64,000 bases of DNA from Lachnoclostridium sp. (GCA_023665475.1 JAMPEB010000005.1:90522-154521); one strand, 5' to 3'; shown: positions 37,183 through 46,969, counted from the first letter of the stretch. Made by a program: numbers and translations. The notes: generated by a model from the sequence alone, not told the origin.

Positions 37183-38625
37183 ATGAATAAAGGCAAATCG
37201 GGATGGAAGGTGTTTTTTGCCACAATCGGCGGATTTTTTAAAAATTTTGGGCGCAGTGTGGTGAAAGGCGATATTTTTGTAAAATTATCTCTACTATGGA
37301 TGGGTGCGGGGTATATTCGGAGAAAGCAGTTTATAAAAGGGATTTTAATGACCTTGTTTGAAGTCGTGGTCATCTGGTATTCCGTTGTATTTGCGGGCGA
37401 ATATGTGTCGAAATTCCACACATTGGGTACCGTGCAGCAGGAATCTATATTTAATATTGTCACTATGAAGAATGAGTTCAATGATTATGACGATTCCTTT
37501 ATGATTTTGCTTTTTTCGGTATTCAGTCTCGTGGTTTGGGCGGTCTCGCTGGCAGTGTGGATGTATAATGTGACAGTCTGCTATCGTTTGCAGCAAAAGG
37601 CACAGGCAGGGGAACATATTAATACTTTTAAGGAAGATATAAGGGCGCTCGTCAACGAGAAATTTCATATTACGCTGCTGGCGCTTCCCGTGGCGGGAGT
37701 GGTATTGTTTACCATTGTTCCCCTGTTTGTACTGATAGCGGTTGCTTTTACCAATTACGACCAGCAGCATATGCCTCCCAGCGCATTGTTCACATGGGTG
37801 GGCTTTCAGAATTTTAAGAATCTGTTCAGCGGCAGTCTGACCGTCTCTTTCGGATATGCATTCCGCAAGATTTTGGTGTGGACTTTGGTATGGGCGGTGT
37901 TCGCCACAATCACCACTTATCTGGGAGGGATTCTTCTGTCCCTGCTGCTTAACAGCAAGTATACCAAACTGCCGAAAATGTGGCGTACGCTTTTTGTCGC
38001 TACCATTGCGGTTCCGCAGTTTGTATCCCTGCTTCTTGTGAGGAACTTTTTTGCCAATAACGGCATTATGAATACCATTTGTGAGAGCATCGGATTAACC
38101 GGCTGGTTAAGAAGTATCGGGGCGGTGGGCACCAGCTATATTCCGTTTCTGTCCGCTCCCGTGTGGGCGCATGTGATGATCATTCTGATCAATATATGGA
38201 TTGGAGTGCCTTATCAGATGTTAATAGCTACCGGCGTATTGATGAATATACCTGTGGATCAGTTGGAGAGTGCGAGGATTGACGGGGCTACCCCCGCCCA
38301 GACATTCAGGCATATTACCATGCCTTATATGCTGTTTGTGACGGGTCCCGCTCTGGTGACGGATTTTGTGAAAAACATTAACAATTTTAATGTTATCTAC
38401 CTGTTGACACAGGATGTTTATGTGACTACGGATCAGATGATGGCAAACGCCCAAGGGAAGGAAACGGATCTGCTGATTACCTGGCTGTTTAATCTGACAC
38501 AGAACTATTATAATTACAAGATGGCGTCGGCAATCGGTATTATCGTGTTCATCATTTGCGCCGCATTTACTCTGGTGGCATTTAACCGCTTCCTGAAAGG
38601 GGATAGAGAGGAGGCATACAGATAA
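37183..38625 (+). CDS. Sugar ABC transporter permease (MalF/GanP type)
   Basis: 480 residues with about eight membrane helices. The cytoplasmic EAA loop is ESARIDGATPAQTFRHITMP. A long N-terminal region with two helices before the core is usual in GanP/MalF. It ends with a TAATG overlap to the second permease. Confidence 0.92.
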   Translation: MNKGKSGWKVFFATIGGFFKNFGRSVVKGDIFVKLSLLWMGAGYIRRKQFIKGILMTLFEVVVIWYSVVFAGEYVSKFHTLGTVQQESIFNIVTMKNEFNDYDDSFMILLFSVFSLVVWAVSLAVWMYNVTVCYRLQQKAQAGEHINTFKEDIRALVNEKFHITLLALPVAGVVLFTIVPLFVLIAVAFTNYDQQHMPPSALFTWVGFQNFKNLFSGSLTVSFGYAFRKILVWTLVWAVFATITTYLGGILLSLLLNSKYTKLPKMWRTLFVATIAVPQFVSLLLVRNFFANNGIMNTICESIGLTGWLRSIGAVGTSYIPFLSAPVWAHVMIILINIWIGVPYQMLIATGVLMNIPVDQLESARIDGATPAQTFRHITMPYMLFVTGPALVTDFVKNINNFNVIYLLTQDVYVTTDQMMANAQGKETDLLITWLFNLTQNYYNYKMASAIGIIVFIICAAFTLVAFNRFLKGDREEAYR

Positions 38626-39467
38626 TGAAGAAAACAATAAAAATCATTATCAATAATCTGGTACTGGCGGTTCTTGCATTTATCTGGCTGATACCCATTG
38701 TCTGGCTGGTGGCAACTTCCTTCAACTCATATACCGGTATTAACACCGGCACTTTTTTCCCGGAGGAATGGAGTCTGCAGGGTTATAAGAATCTGTTGTT
38801 TTCCGCAGACAGTGTGGCGCAGTTTCCCAATTGGTTCAAAAACACATTTGTGATTGCCTGCTTTACCTGTGCAATTTCCACCATATTTGTATTGATGGTG
38901 GCGTACGCAACATCCTGCATGCGTTTTCCCATGCGTAAGCCTTTAATGAATATAGCGGTGATCGTGAATCTCTTTCCGGGTGTGTTATCCATGATAGCGG
39001 TATATTTTATTTTAAAGACATTCAATCTGACCAATACCCATTTTGGTTTGATTTTAGTATATTCCGCAGGAGCCGGTCTGGGCTATCTGATTGCGAAAGG
39101 GTTCTTCGACACGATACCGACTTCCCTGCATGAGGCGGCTTTTCTGGATGGGGCAAGCGAGGCTGCCATTTTTTGGCGAGTGGTGATCCCCATAAGTCGG
39201 CCGATTATTGTATATACGGTTATCAGTTCTTTCCTGATACCCTGGATGGATTTCGTATATGCCAAGATGATTTTGAATTCCGGTATTTCTTCTCAATGGA
39301 CCGTGGCAATCGGACTTTATAATATGTTGGAGAAGAGTTTGATCAACAGATACTTTACGCAGTTCTGCGCAGGCGGTGTGCTGGTATCCATTCCCATTTC
39401 CGTATTGTTTGTGATTATGCAGAAATTCTATGTGGAGGGCGTGACGGGGGGAGCTGTGAAAGGATAA
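38625..39467 (+). CDS. Sugar ABC transporter permease (MalG/GanQ type)
   Basis: 280 residues, six membrane helices, EAA loop EAAFLDGASEAAIFWRVVIPIS. It overlaps the preceding permease by one base and forms the second half of the channel. A large palindrome follows. Confidence 0.92.
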   Translation: MKKTIKIIINNLVLAVLAFIWLIPIVWLVATSFNSYTGINTGTFFPEEWSLQGYKNLLFSADSVAQFPNWFKNTFVIACFTCAISTIFVLMVAYATSCMRFPMRKPLMNIAVIVNLFPGVLSMIAVYFILKTFNLTNTHFGLILVYSAGAGLGYLIAKGFFDTIPTSLHEAAFLDGASEAAIFWRVVIPISRPIIVYTVISSFLIPWMDFVYAKMILNSGISSQWTVAIGLYNMLEKSLINRYFTQFCAGGVLVSIPISVLFVIMQKFYVEGVTGGAVKG

Positions 39468-39489
39468 GAACGGGGTGTGCTTCGGGTAC

Positions 39490-39627
39490 GCGCTCCATGA
39501 CTGCCCCATTCAGGAAGACACGCTTTCGCTTGGATAAAAACGCAGCGGACACATAAGACGCCAGAGTACGGCGTCTAAGTGCCGGCGTTTTTATACAGTC
39601 TTCCTGAACGGGGCAGTCATGGAGCGC
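39490..39627 (+). repeat. 138-bp nested palindrome
   Basis: The outer arms 39490-39519 and 39598-39627 are complementary over 30 bp with one mismatch. A middle stem ATAAAAACGC (534-543) pairs with GCGTTTTTAT (585-594). The core AGACGCC (556-562) pairs with GGCGTCT (570-576). The whole unit folds into one long stepped hairpin. It could be a strong terminator, a processed RNA or a miniature mobile element. Confidence 0.85.
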
Positions 39628-39732
39628 TGGGAAATCGCACGCCGGAGCGAAGGACGCTCCTGAAGCGCTCGCTTAAGTGAGAAAGAAAAAGAAAGTAAGA
39701 CAGAAGAAAGTAAGGCAGAAAGGGAATTTTTT

Positions 39733-40878
39733 ATGGCTTTGAGTGAGTTTATCAAGGGGATGGATGTTTCGTCGCTGATGGAGGAAAGGGCGTGTGGAGC
39801 TAAATATTATGATGGTGGGAAGGAGGAATCCGCTCTTTCCATCCTGAAAAGATATGGTGCGGATTCTCTGCGTATCAGGCTGTGGAATGACCCCTACAGT
39901 TCGTCGGGGAACCCCCATAGAAAACCTTATGGGGGTGGAACGAATGATTTTGACAAGCTGGTCAAGTTGGCGGAAGAGGGCAGGAAATTAGGGTATAGTT
40001 ATCTTTTGGATTTCCAATACAGTGATTTCTGGGCAGACCCCGGGAAGCAGTTTCCGCCCAAGGCATGGAAGCATTACAGTGTGACGGAGCTGGAGCGGGC
40101 AGTGTATGATTTTACAAAGGAGACTCTGTTAAAACTGAAGGAAAGGGATTTACTGCCGGATATGGTTCAGGTGGGCAATGAAGTGACCAACGGGCTTTTG
40201 TGGCCCCATGGGGCGGAGGGCTGTTATGATAATATTGCAAAGTTCCTGAATGCGGGAATCAGGGCTGTGAGGGAAATTGTGCCGGACGCCCCCGTGATGC
40301 TGCATTTGGACTGCGGCGGAAACAATGCAAGATGCCGTCAGTGGTTTGACGAGTATATGCAGCGTGGGGAAGCATTTGACTTGATTGGTCTGTCCTATTA
40401 TCCTTTCTGGCATGGCACCATTGATGATTTGACTTTTAATATGAATGATTTGGCAAATCGTTATGACAAGGACATTGTGTTAGTGGAGGTTTCCATGGGT
40501 TATACTATGGAGGATTATGTCGGTTATGAGAAGCTTGCCGCCAATGAGCGAAAGGGCATGGCGACCAAGCCTCACTTGGTGGAAAATCTCGAGTTTCCCA
40601 TGACCGGGGAGGGACAGGCGGCTTTCATGCAGACGGTGATGGAGCGCATTGCACAGATTCCGGGCGGAAGGGGAAGAGGCTTTTATTATTGGGAACCGGC
40701 GTGGATTCCCGTTCCCGGATGCGGATGGGCAAACGAGGAATCCCTTGCTTATATAGAGGACAAGGGACCCGGAGGAAACGAATGGGCAAATCAGGCATTG
40801 TTCGATTATGAGGGCAATGTCCTGCCTGCGCTTGCCGTCATACGGGATTTTTCACTATTGCCCGATAATCAAAAATAA
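39733..40878 (+). CDS. GH53 endo-beta-1,4-galactanase, intracellular
   Basis: 381 residues, GH53 (TIM barrel). Hallmarks: DSLRIRLWNDP, acid/base Glu150 in VQVGNEVTNGLLWP, nucleophile Glu252 in LVEVSMGYT, FYYWEPAWIP. It hydrolyses beta-1,4-galactan or its oligomers. Most GH53 enzymes are secreted; here no signal peptide is present, so it should act on oligomers imported by the transporter just upstream. The ATG lies after AAGGGA and a 15-bp tandem repeat (39678-39720). Confidence 0.93.
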   Translation: MALSEFIKGMDVSSLMEERACGAKYYDGGKEESALSILKRYGADSLRIRLWNDPYSSSGNPHRKPYGGGTNDFDKLVKLAEEGRKLGYSYLLDFQYSDFWADPGKQFPPKAWKHYSVTELERAVYDFTKETLLKLKERDLLPDMVQVGNEVTNGLLWPHGAEGCYDNIAKFLNAGIRAVREIVPDAPVMLHLDCGGNNARCRQWFDEYMQRGEAFDLIGLSYYPFWHGTIDDLTFNMNDLANRYDKDIVLVEVSMGYTMEDYVGYEKLAANERKGMATKPHLVENLEFPMTGEGQAAFMQTVMERIAQIPGGRGRGFYYWEPAWIPVPGCGWANEESLAYIEDKGPGGNEWANQALFDYEGNVLPALAVIRDFSLLPDNQK

Positions 40879-40892
40879 AAAGGAGAAAGAGC

Positions 40893-42770
40893 ATGGATAA
40901 GTTTGTTGTGAACATCATCCATCGTCCCGAGATGGTGCCGGAGTATGCGGAGAAAGTCACCGGACATGGAAAAGAAGAGGATATCGGAAGAAAGGCGCTT
41001 TTGACAGAGTCCTTGGATATCTTTAAGTTTCAGCAGGAGACTGCTCACCAAAACGGTTTAAAGACCACAATTCAAATGACATACGCTTCTCTGTTTAACG
41101 ATGAAGCCGTGGAGATTGCAAAGGAGCATCATGAGAAATACGGTGATGAGATTTCTCTCTCTTTGCTGGGGCTGCCCTGTACGGAGTTTCGGGAAAAATA
41201 CAAGACCAAGGATTTCTGTATCTGGATGTTTTCTATGGAAGACAAGAAATCCATTGTGGAAGATGTGTTCGGCAAGTTTTATGAGAGATTCGGTTTTTAC
41301 CCGGAGTCTACCGGTTCTTATTATATGGATGCGGATTTGACCAATTATATCAAAGAAAAGTATCCTTCCGTGAAATGTGCGGTTGCCACATGCTGGGAGG
41401 AGGGACCTAAGGCGTACCATACCTGTAACAATTCTTGGTATACCTTTATGGACGGCGGTCCCTGGGCGCCTTGGATTCCCTCGAAACAGAATACCCATGC
41501 GCCGGCGGCAAACGAGGCGGAGGACAGCGGAATCGTGGCAATCCCTCATCTTTCGAGGGACTTGCTTGCCTGCTATGACGGCAACGGCTCCAATTTCGGA
41601 ACCCATCCCCAGAATGTGCTGCGGGGTATGATTTATGACACCGAGACTTGGGAGTACCCGTACCTTTATAATCTGATAGACCAATACCGCAGCCTTGAGA
41701 AGTACAATAACGGCTACGCCTATAATATGATGTTTGTGGGTCCCGGCTGGTTAAACAAGATGGGGCGCTGGGAGCAGCCCTATGAGCTTTTAAAAAAGAG
41801 TTATGAGGACGGCATGAAATATTACGGTGAGTTAAAGAAGGAGGGGAAACTCACTGATATGACCATGGCGGAGTTCGCCGACTATTACCGTCGGAAAAAG
41901 ACTTATACCGAGCCGGAATGCGCGCTTTGGAGGGATATCCTCTATGGTTCCGACAAACAGCTTTTCTGGTACTGTGACCCGTATATGAGAGCCTGTGTCA
42001 ATATGGATCAGGGAGGAGCCATTGTGGATCTCCGTCCTTATGCGGCAAAGCTTGAGTGGCCGGTGGGCATCGGTACGAAGCATGTGACGGACGCCTCTTA
42101 TCCCTTTTTGATTCAGGAGAAGTACCGGGCAGGCTATTTTACCCATTATGCAGGGGAAGGCACCGTCAGAAGCGCGAAGCTGCGTTATCATGGCGAGGAG
42201 GTTGACCTCTGCCTCTGCCGTACCAAAGCGCATTTTTCACAGGAGGGAAATACCCGCACCCTGACCCTTGATCCTGTGGAGATTGTGTTTTCCGATTTGA
42301 CGGTGAAATTGCAGTCCGTGATTTCTTTTACCGAGGGAAGCTCGGAGATTAAGATGGAGAGAAAGATTCTGGAAATGAGCAATCCCGATGCGGAAGTGGA
42401 GATTGACGAGTATATAGTGGCCTGCTACGGCACCACCGAATACTCCGAGGACATGACGGGCATTACGCTTTCCTGTCAAAAAGGCGGGACTGCGGAAAGC
42501 CTCGCTTATGAATATAAATGCAGGGAGTTGAAGATGGCGGGGGCGGAAGAGGCAGCAGCCGTGATACCGCAGATAAAGACCCGGCTATCACTGCGATGTA
42601 AGGATATCGCAGTGGGGTGTGATAACGGGCAGGACAGCGGCGGTATGGCGGCGGAAGGATATGTAAGGGAAGGTTACGCCTTTTCTCCCATGTTTACCTT
42701 GGGCTATAGCGCGGAAATAAAGGATAAGGAGGTAATGACCACATGGCTCAGGCTGGAAAGGGCAGATTAA
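40893..42770 (+). CDS. Unknown 625-residue protein of the galactan locus
   Basis: Not recognised with certainty. The N-terminal about 330 residues look like an alpha/beta barrel (opening FVVNIIHRPEMVPEYAEKV; IQMTYASLFNDEAVEIAKEH; YPESTGSYYMDADLTNYI; RGMIYDTETWEYP), recalling polysaccharide deacetylase or GH57/GH38-like barrels and possibly DUF3863. The last about 240 residues are beta-rich (VKLQSVISFTEGSSEIKMER). No signal peptide. AAAGGAGAAAG precedes the ATG, 14 nt after the GH53 stop, so a role in galactan or side-chain metabolism is likely. Enzymatic activity is a guess. Confidence 0.6.
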   Translation: MDKFVVNIIHRPEMVPEYAEKVTGHGKEEDIGRKALLTESLDIFKFQQETAHQNGLKTTIQMTYASLFNDEAVEIAKEHHEKYGDEISLSLLGLPCTEFREKYKTKDFCIWMFSMEDKKSIVEDVFGKFYERFGFYPESTGSYYMDADLTNYIKEKYPSVKCAVATCWEEGPKAYHTCNNSWYTFMDGGPWAPWIPSKQNTHAPAANEAEDSGIVAIPHLSRDLLACYDGNGSNFGTHPQNVLRGMIYDTETWEYPYLYNLIDQYRSLEKYNNGYAYNMMFVGPGWLNKMGRWEQPYELLKKSYEDGMKYYGELKKEGKLTDMTMAEFADYYRRKKTYTEPECALWRDILYGSDKQLFWYCDPYMRACVNMDQGGAIVDLRPYAAKLEWPVGIGTKHVTDASYPFLIQEKYRAGYFTHYAGEGTVRSAKLRYHGEEVDLCLCRTKAHFSQEGNTRTLTLDPVEIVFSDLTVKLQSVISFTEGSSEIKMERKILEMSNPDAEVEIDEYIVACYGTTEYSEDMTGITLSCQKGGTAESLAYEYKCRELKMAGAEEAAAVIPQIKTRLSLRCKDIAVGCDNGQDSGGMAAEGYVREGYAFSPMFTLGYSAEIKDKEVMTTWLRLERAD

Positions 42771-42970
42771 ATTACAGATGTCCCTCATGCTTTATGAGGG
42801 ACTTGGATATGGATATGTTTTACGATAAGGACAAGGAGGAATATTACTGCCTCCGCTGTCAGTTTAAGGGGAAGGAAGAGGAAGTCCTTGCCGGGAATGA
42901 GATGGCAAGATTCCGCTATGGCGCAATGCATAAGCGCTATCATAAGTTTGATTTTGATTCTTACAAATAA
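42743..42970 (+). CDS. Small zinc-ribbon protein
   Basis: 75 residues with CPSC (13-16) and CLRC (36-39), a zinc ribbon, followed by a charged tail. The ATG at 42743 overlaps the preceding gene by 28 nt and has AAGGAGGT 8 nt upstream. Function unknown; probably nucleic-acid or protein binding. Confidence 0.75.
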   Translation: MAQAGKGRLNYRCPSCFMRDLDMDMFYDKDKEEYYCLRCQFKGKEEEVLAGNEMARFRYGAMHKRYHKFDFDSYK

Positions 42971-43248
42971 TTATTCGGGGACTTTTTTAAAAGAAATTTC
43001 ACATTATATCCGGCTTCATCACAGATGTTGCGCACGATGTTTTCCGCCTCATCTCTGGAATTATCGTTGATGCAGATAATGCAGGAATCTTTGGAACGGC
43101 TGAAAAAGGAGGATTTCTGCCAGCGGATATAGTAAGAAATCCGCTTTTTAAGAAGTTCCCGTTCTATAATCTGCTTACATTCCGGGTCATTGACCTCGCA
43201 CAATTCAATCTCGTTGTTTACTTTTAATGTAGTATATAAGGGCTGCAT
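42961..43248 (-). CDS. Small unknown cytosolic protein
   Basis: 95 residues, not recognised. An alpha/beta pattern (NEIELCEVNDPECKQIIERE, KDSCIICINDNSRDEAENIV, AGYNVKFLLKK) of ferredoxin-like shape. AGAGGTGA precedes its ATG on the minus strand. It converges with the zinc-ribbon gene, overlapping by 10 bp at the 3' ends. Confidence 0.7.
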   Translation of the reverse strand: MQPLYTTLKVNNEIELCEVNDPECKQIIERELLKKRISYYIRWQKSSFFSRSKDSCIICINDNSRDEAENIVRNICDEAGYNVKFLLKKSPNNYL

Positions 43249-43320
43249 GAAATCACCTCTGTCAAAAAATAATCATGGTCTTATTATAGCATAACTCATT
43301 ATAAATATGCAATGAATAAC

Positions 43321-43349
43321 TTGTACAGAAAAAATGGGGATGATATAAT
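43321..43349 (+). promoter_or_regulatory. Promoter of the Sel1-repeat gene
   Basis: TTGTAC at 43321-43326, 17 nt, TATAAT at 43344-43349, about 120 nt before the gene. Confidence 0.65.
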
Positions 43350-43416
43350 AAACGGGATTGGTGTGGAATCATATCATCATTTCCGGCGGTTATTTTAGGG
43401 AGCTGCCTGAACGAAT

Positions 43417-43465
43417 CAAAGTTCCCACTGATTAAAATGCCGCTTACGCGGCGGAATGAGAGGAA
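43417..43465 (+). repeat. Shared leader element, copy 1
   Basis: About 49 bp directly upstream of the Sel1 gene, starting CAAAGTTCCCACTGATTAAA, with a GCCGC-TTAC-GCGGC hairpin and ending in the AGAGGAA ribosome site. A near-identical copy lies before the SPKTG protein gene at 54493-54541. Confidence 0.85.
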
Positions 43466-43468
43466 ACA

Positions 43469-46400
43469 ATGGAGAAAGAATTCGGAGAGAAAATTGCAAT
43501 AGAGAATACCAATGCAAACGCGAAGCGTTATCACGACGACTTCTACATAAATAGTCATGGAGCAGCATCCTATGAGGATAAAACCCATACATGGTATGAG
43601 GAAGCGGCGGAAAGCGGGGACGCTTCCGCAGCAATGATGCTTGGGGATTTGTATTGGGACGAACAGGATTACGAGAAGGCATTGTATTGGTATGAAAAGG
43701 CGGCGGAAAACGGTTATGTGAAAAGCTGTGCCAAAATCGGCTATATGTATGTATATGGTTTGGGAACAGAGCCGGATGTAAACAAAGCCATTGCATGGTA
43801 CGAAAAGGCGGCGGAAAGAGGCTATAGCACGGCGCTGACTTTACTGGGCGCTCTTTTTTATAACGGGGATGAGATAGAGCAGGATTACGGGAAAGCCAGG
43901 GAATATTTTGAAAGAGCGGCAGAGCAAAACGATGAGTTGGCGCTGGAATGCCTCGGGCGCATGTATACATATGGTCAGGGCGTGGAGCAGGATTACGAGA
44001 AGGCATTAAACCTCTTTGAAAGGGCGGTAGAAAACGGTAATATAGATGTCTGTGCCACGGTCGGCTATATGTACGAATATGGAGAGGGCATGGAACCGGA
44101 TAAAGAAAAGGCCCTTGCATGGTATGAAAAAGGGGCGGAAAACGGCTCAAGCCAGGCACAATATGATCTGGGCGTTACTTATTACGAGGGGGATTTGGCA
44201 GAGCAGGATTACGGGAAAGCAAGGGAATACTTTGAACAGGCGGCGGAGCAGGACCACGCCGGCGCACAGGATTATCTCGGGTATATGTATGCATTCGGTC
44301 AGGGTGTGGAGCAGGATTACGGGAAAGCCAAAGAATACTTTGAACAGGCGGCGGAGCAGGACCACGCCGCCGCGCAGAATCATCTCGGGCATATGTACGC
44401 ATCCGGTCAGGGCGTGGAGCAGGATTGCGAGAAGGCATTATACTGGTTTGGACAGGCAATAAAAAACGGTAGTCTTGACAGCTATGCCGCGATCGGCTAT
44501 ATGTACGAAAACGGACAGGGCGTGGAACCGGATAAAGAAAAAGCCCTTGCATGGTACGAAAAAGGGGCGGAAAACGGCTCAAGCCAGGCGCAATTTAATC
44601 TGGGCGTTACTTATTATGAGGGGGATTTGGCCAAGCAGGACTATGGGAAAGCCAAGGAATATTTTGAACAGGCGGCGGAGCAGGGCAATGCGGGCGCGAA
44701 GAATTTTCTTGGGCTTATGTATGAATACGGTTATGGCGTGGAGGCGGATTCGGAAAAAGCGATCGCGCTGTATGAACAGGCGGCGGAAGGCGGCTGGAGA
44801 GCAGCACAGAATAATCTGGGGATGGCTTTTTACAAGGGAAGAGGGGTAGAGCAGGATTACGGGAAGGCCCGCGAATATTTTGAACAGGCAGCCGCGCAGG
44901 ACTTTGCGGATGCGCAGAATTATCTCGGGCGTATTTATCAATGCGGTTATGGCGTGGAACCGGATATAGAGGCGGCCATTGCATGGTATGAAAAAGGGGC
45001 GGAGAACGGGAGTGAATTTGCGGCAAATAATCTTGGAATCTTATATTATGACGGAAAACTGGTAGAGCAGGATTATGAGAAAGCCAAAGAATATTTTGAG
45101 AGAGCCGCCGAGAAAAACTTTGCGGATGCGCAGAATCATCTGGGGCTTATATACCAATACGGCAGGGGTGTGGAGCCGGATATAGAAAAAGCGGTGGCGT
45201 GGTATGAAAAAGCCGCGGAAAACGGTGAAGCATATGCGGCAAATAATCTCGGAAATTTATATTATAACGGAGAAATGGTAGAGCAGGATTATACGAAGGC
45301 ATTATACTGGTATGCAAAGGCAGAAGAAAACGGCTTAAATATCTGTAACCGAATCGGCTATATGTATGACTATGGTCTGGGCGTGGAACCGGATATAGAC
45401 AAAGCCATTGCGTGGTATGAAAAGGCGGCGGAAAACGGCGAGAGTGCAGCCTTTTATAATATGGGACATCTTTTTTATGAGGGAAAAAAGATGCAGCAGG
45501 ATTATCGGCAGGCTAAGCAACATTTTGAAAGGGCAGCCGAGAGAAACCATGCGGGCGCGCAGAATTATCTTGGGATCATGTATCAATGCGGTTATGGCGT
45601 GGAACCGGATATAGACAAAGCCCTTGCATGGTATGAAAAGGCGGCGGAAAACGGGAATGAACTTGCAGCAAATAATCTTGGAAATTTATATTACGATGGA
45701 AGAGGGGTAGAGCAGGATTATGGGAAAGCCGCAGAATATTATGAAAAAGCCGCCGAGCAAGACTACGCGGGCGCGCAGAATTATCTCGGGATCATGTATC
45801 AATGCGGTTATGGCGTGGAACCGGATATAGACAAAGCCATTGCGTGGTATGAAAAGGCGGCGGAAAACGGCGAAGCACATGCGGCAAATAATCTTGGAGA
45901 GTTATATTATAACGGAGAAATGGTAGAGAAGGATGATGCGAAAGCATTATATTGGTATGAAAAAGCAGTAGAAAACGGTTTTACGGATAACTATGTCCGA
46001 ATCGGTTATCTGTATGAATGGGGTCAGGGAGTGGAAAGGGATATGGACAAAGCCCTTGCGTGGTACGAAAAGGCGGCGGAGAAAGGCGTGGCGGCAGCCT
46101 TTTATAATATGGGCGTTATTTTTGATGAGGGAAGAGGGGTAGAGCAGGATTATGGGAAAGCCGCAGAATATTATGGAAAAGCCGCCGAGCAAGACTTTGC
46201 GGAGGCGCAGAATTCTCTGGGGTTTATGTATCAATATGGTCAGGGTGTGGAACCGGATATGGAAAAGGCTCTTGCGTGGTATGAGAAAGGGGCGGAGAAT
46301 GGGAGCGCACATGCGGCAAATAATCTCGGAAATTTATATTACGATGGAGAAGGGGTAGAGCAGGATAACGCAAAAGCACTATATTGGTATGAAAAAGCGA

Positions 46401-46894
46401 TAGAAAACGGTTATACGGATAATTATGCCAGAATCGGCTTTATGTATCAATTCGGACAGGGAGTGGAGCCGGACCCGGACAAAGCCGTTGCATGGTATGA
46501 AAAAGGCGCCGAGAACGGTCAGAGAGAGGCGCAGTATAACATGGGCGTTCTTCTCTATGAAGGGGAACTGGTGGAGCGGGATTACGGGAAAGCAAAAGAA
46601 TATTTTGAAAAATCGGCAGGGCAGGACTATGCGGAGGCGCAGAATAATCTGGGGTTTCTTTATGAAAACGGTTATGGCGTAGAGCTGGATATGGAAAAGG
46701 CGGTTGCATGGTATGAAAAGGCGGCGGGAAACGGCATATGCGAGGCGCAGTATACTCTGGGTGTTATTTTTTATGAGGGAAGAGGGGTGGAGCAGGATTA
46801 CAGGAAAGCCCGGAAATATTTTGAGATGGCAGCCGGGCAGAATGATGAAGGCGCTGTCCAAAAATTGAAGGAAATGGAAAATAAAGGAAAATGA
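43469..46894 (+). CDS. Giant Sel1-like repeat protein
   Basis: 1141 residues made of about 30 Sel1/TPR-like repeats of 36 residues (typical units: YMYEYGEGMEPDKEKALAWY and EKAAENG). Each is a helix pair; together they should form a long solenoid for protein-protein contact. No signal peptide, membrane helix or enzymatic domain is seen. Some repeat pairs are almost identical at DNA level (about 45558-45650 and 45774-45870, spaced 216 bp), a sign of recent internal duplication. AGAGGAAA lies before the ATG. The client is unknown; Sel1 proteins often scaffold signalling or host-interaction processes. Confidence 0.93.
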   Translation: MEKEFGEKIAIENTNANAKRYHDDFYINSHGAASYEDKTHTWYEEAAESGDASAAMMLGDLYWDEQDYEKALYWYEKAAENGYVKSCAKIGYMYVYGLGTEPDVNKAIAWYEKAAERGYSTALTLLGALFYNGDEIEQDYGKAREYFERAAEQNDELALECLGRMYTYGQGVEQDYEKALNLFERAVENGNIDVCATVGYMYEYGEGMEPDKEKALAWYEKGAENGSSQAQYDLGVTYYEGDLAEQDYGKAREYFEQAAEQDHAGAQDYLGYMYAFGQGVEQDYGKAKEYFEQAAEQDHAAAQNHLGHMYASGQGVEQDCEKALYWFGQAIKNGSLDSYAAIGYMYENGQGVEPDKEKALAWYEKGAENGSSQAQFNLGVTYYEGDLAKQDYGKAKEYFEQAAEQGNAGAKNFLGLMYEYGYGVEADSEKAIALYEQAAEGGWRAAQNNLGMAFYKGRGVEQDYGKAREYFEQAAAQDFADAQNYLGRIYQCGYGVEPDIEAAIAWYEKGAENGSEFAANNLGILYYDGKLVEQDYEKAKEYFERAAEKNFADAQNHLGLIYQYGRGVEPDIEKAVAWYEKAAENGEAYAANNLGNLYYNGEMVEQDYTKALYWYAKAEENGLNICNRIGYMYDYGLGVEPDIDKAIAWYEKAAENGESAAFYNMGHLFYEGKKMQQDYRQAKQHFERAAERNHAGAQNYLGIMYQCGYGVEPDIDKALAWYEKAAENGNELAANNLGNLYYDGRGVEQDYGKAAEYYEKAAEQDYAGAQNYLGIMYQCGYGVEPDIDKAIAWYEKAAENGEAHAANNLGELYYNGEMVEKDDAKALYWYEKAVENGFTDNYVRIGYLYEWGQGVERDMDKALAWYEKAAEKGVAAAFYNMGVIFDEGRGVEQDYGKAAEYYGKAAEQDFAEAQNSLGFMYQYGQGVEPDMEKALAWYEKGAENGSAHAANNLGNLYYDGEGVEQDNAKALYWYEKAIENGYTDNYARIGFMYQFGQGVEPDPDKAVAWYEKGAENGQREAQYNMGVLLYEGELVERDYGKAKEYFEKSAGQDYAEAQNNLGFLYENGYGVELDMEKAVAWYEKAAGNGICEAQYTLGVIFYEGRGVEQDYRKARKYFEMAAGQNDEGAVQKLKEMENKGK

Positions 46895-46901
46895 TAATCA
46901 C

Positions 46902-46930
46902 TTGCGGCTTTGGAAAGAAAAGGCTATACT
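46902..46930 (+). promoter_or_regulatory. Promoter of the small coiled-coil gene at 46970
   Basis: TTGCGG at 46902-46907, 17 nt, TATACT at 46925-46930, about 40 nt before the ATG. Confidence 0.65.
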
Positions 46931-46969
46931 TATAGTATGATAACAAGGTTAGAGGAAGGAGCAAAAGCC

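Noticed and set aside
43469..46894. Long open frames on the minus strand of the Sel1 gene
   Set aside because: They are repeat-driven shadows with Pro/Arg-rich or Phe/Ile-rich composition and no ribosome sites.
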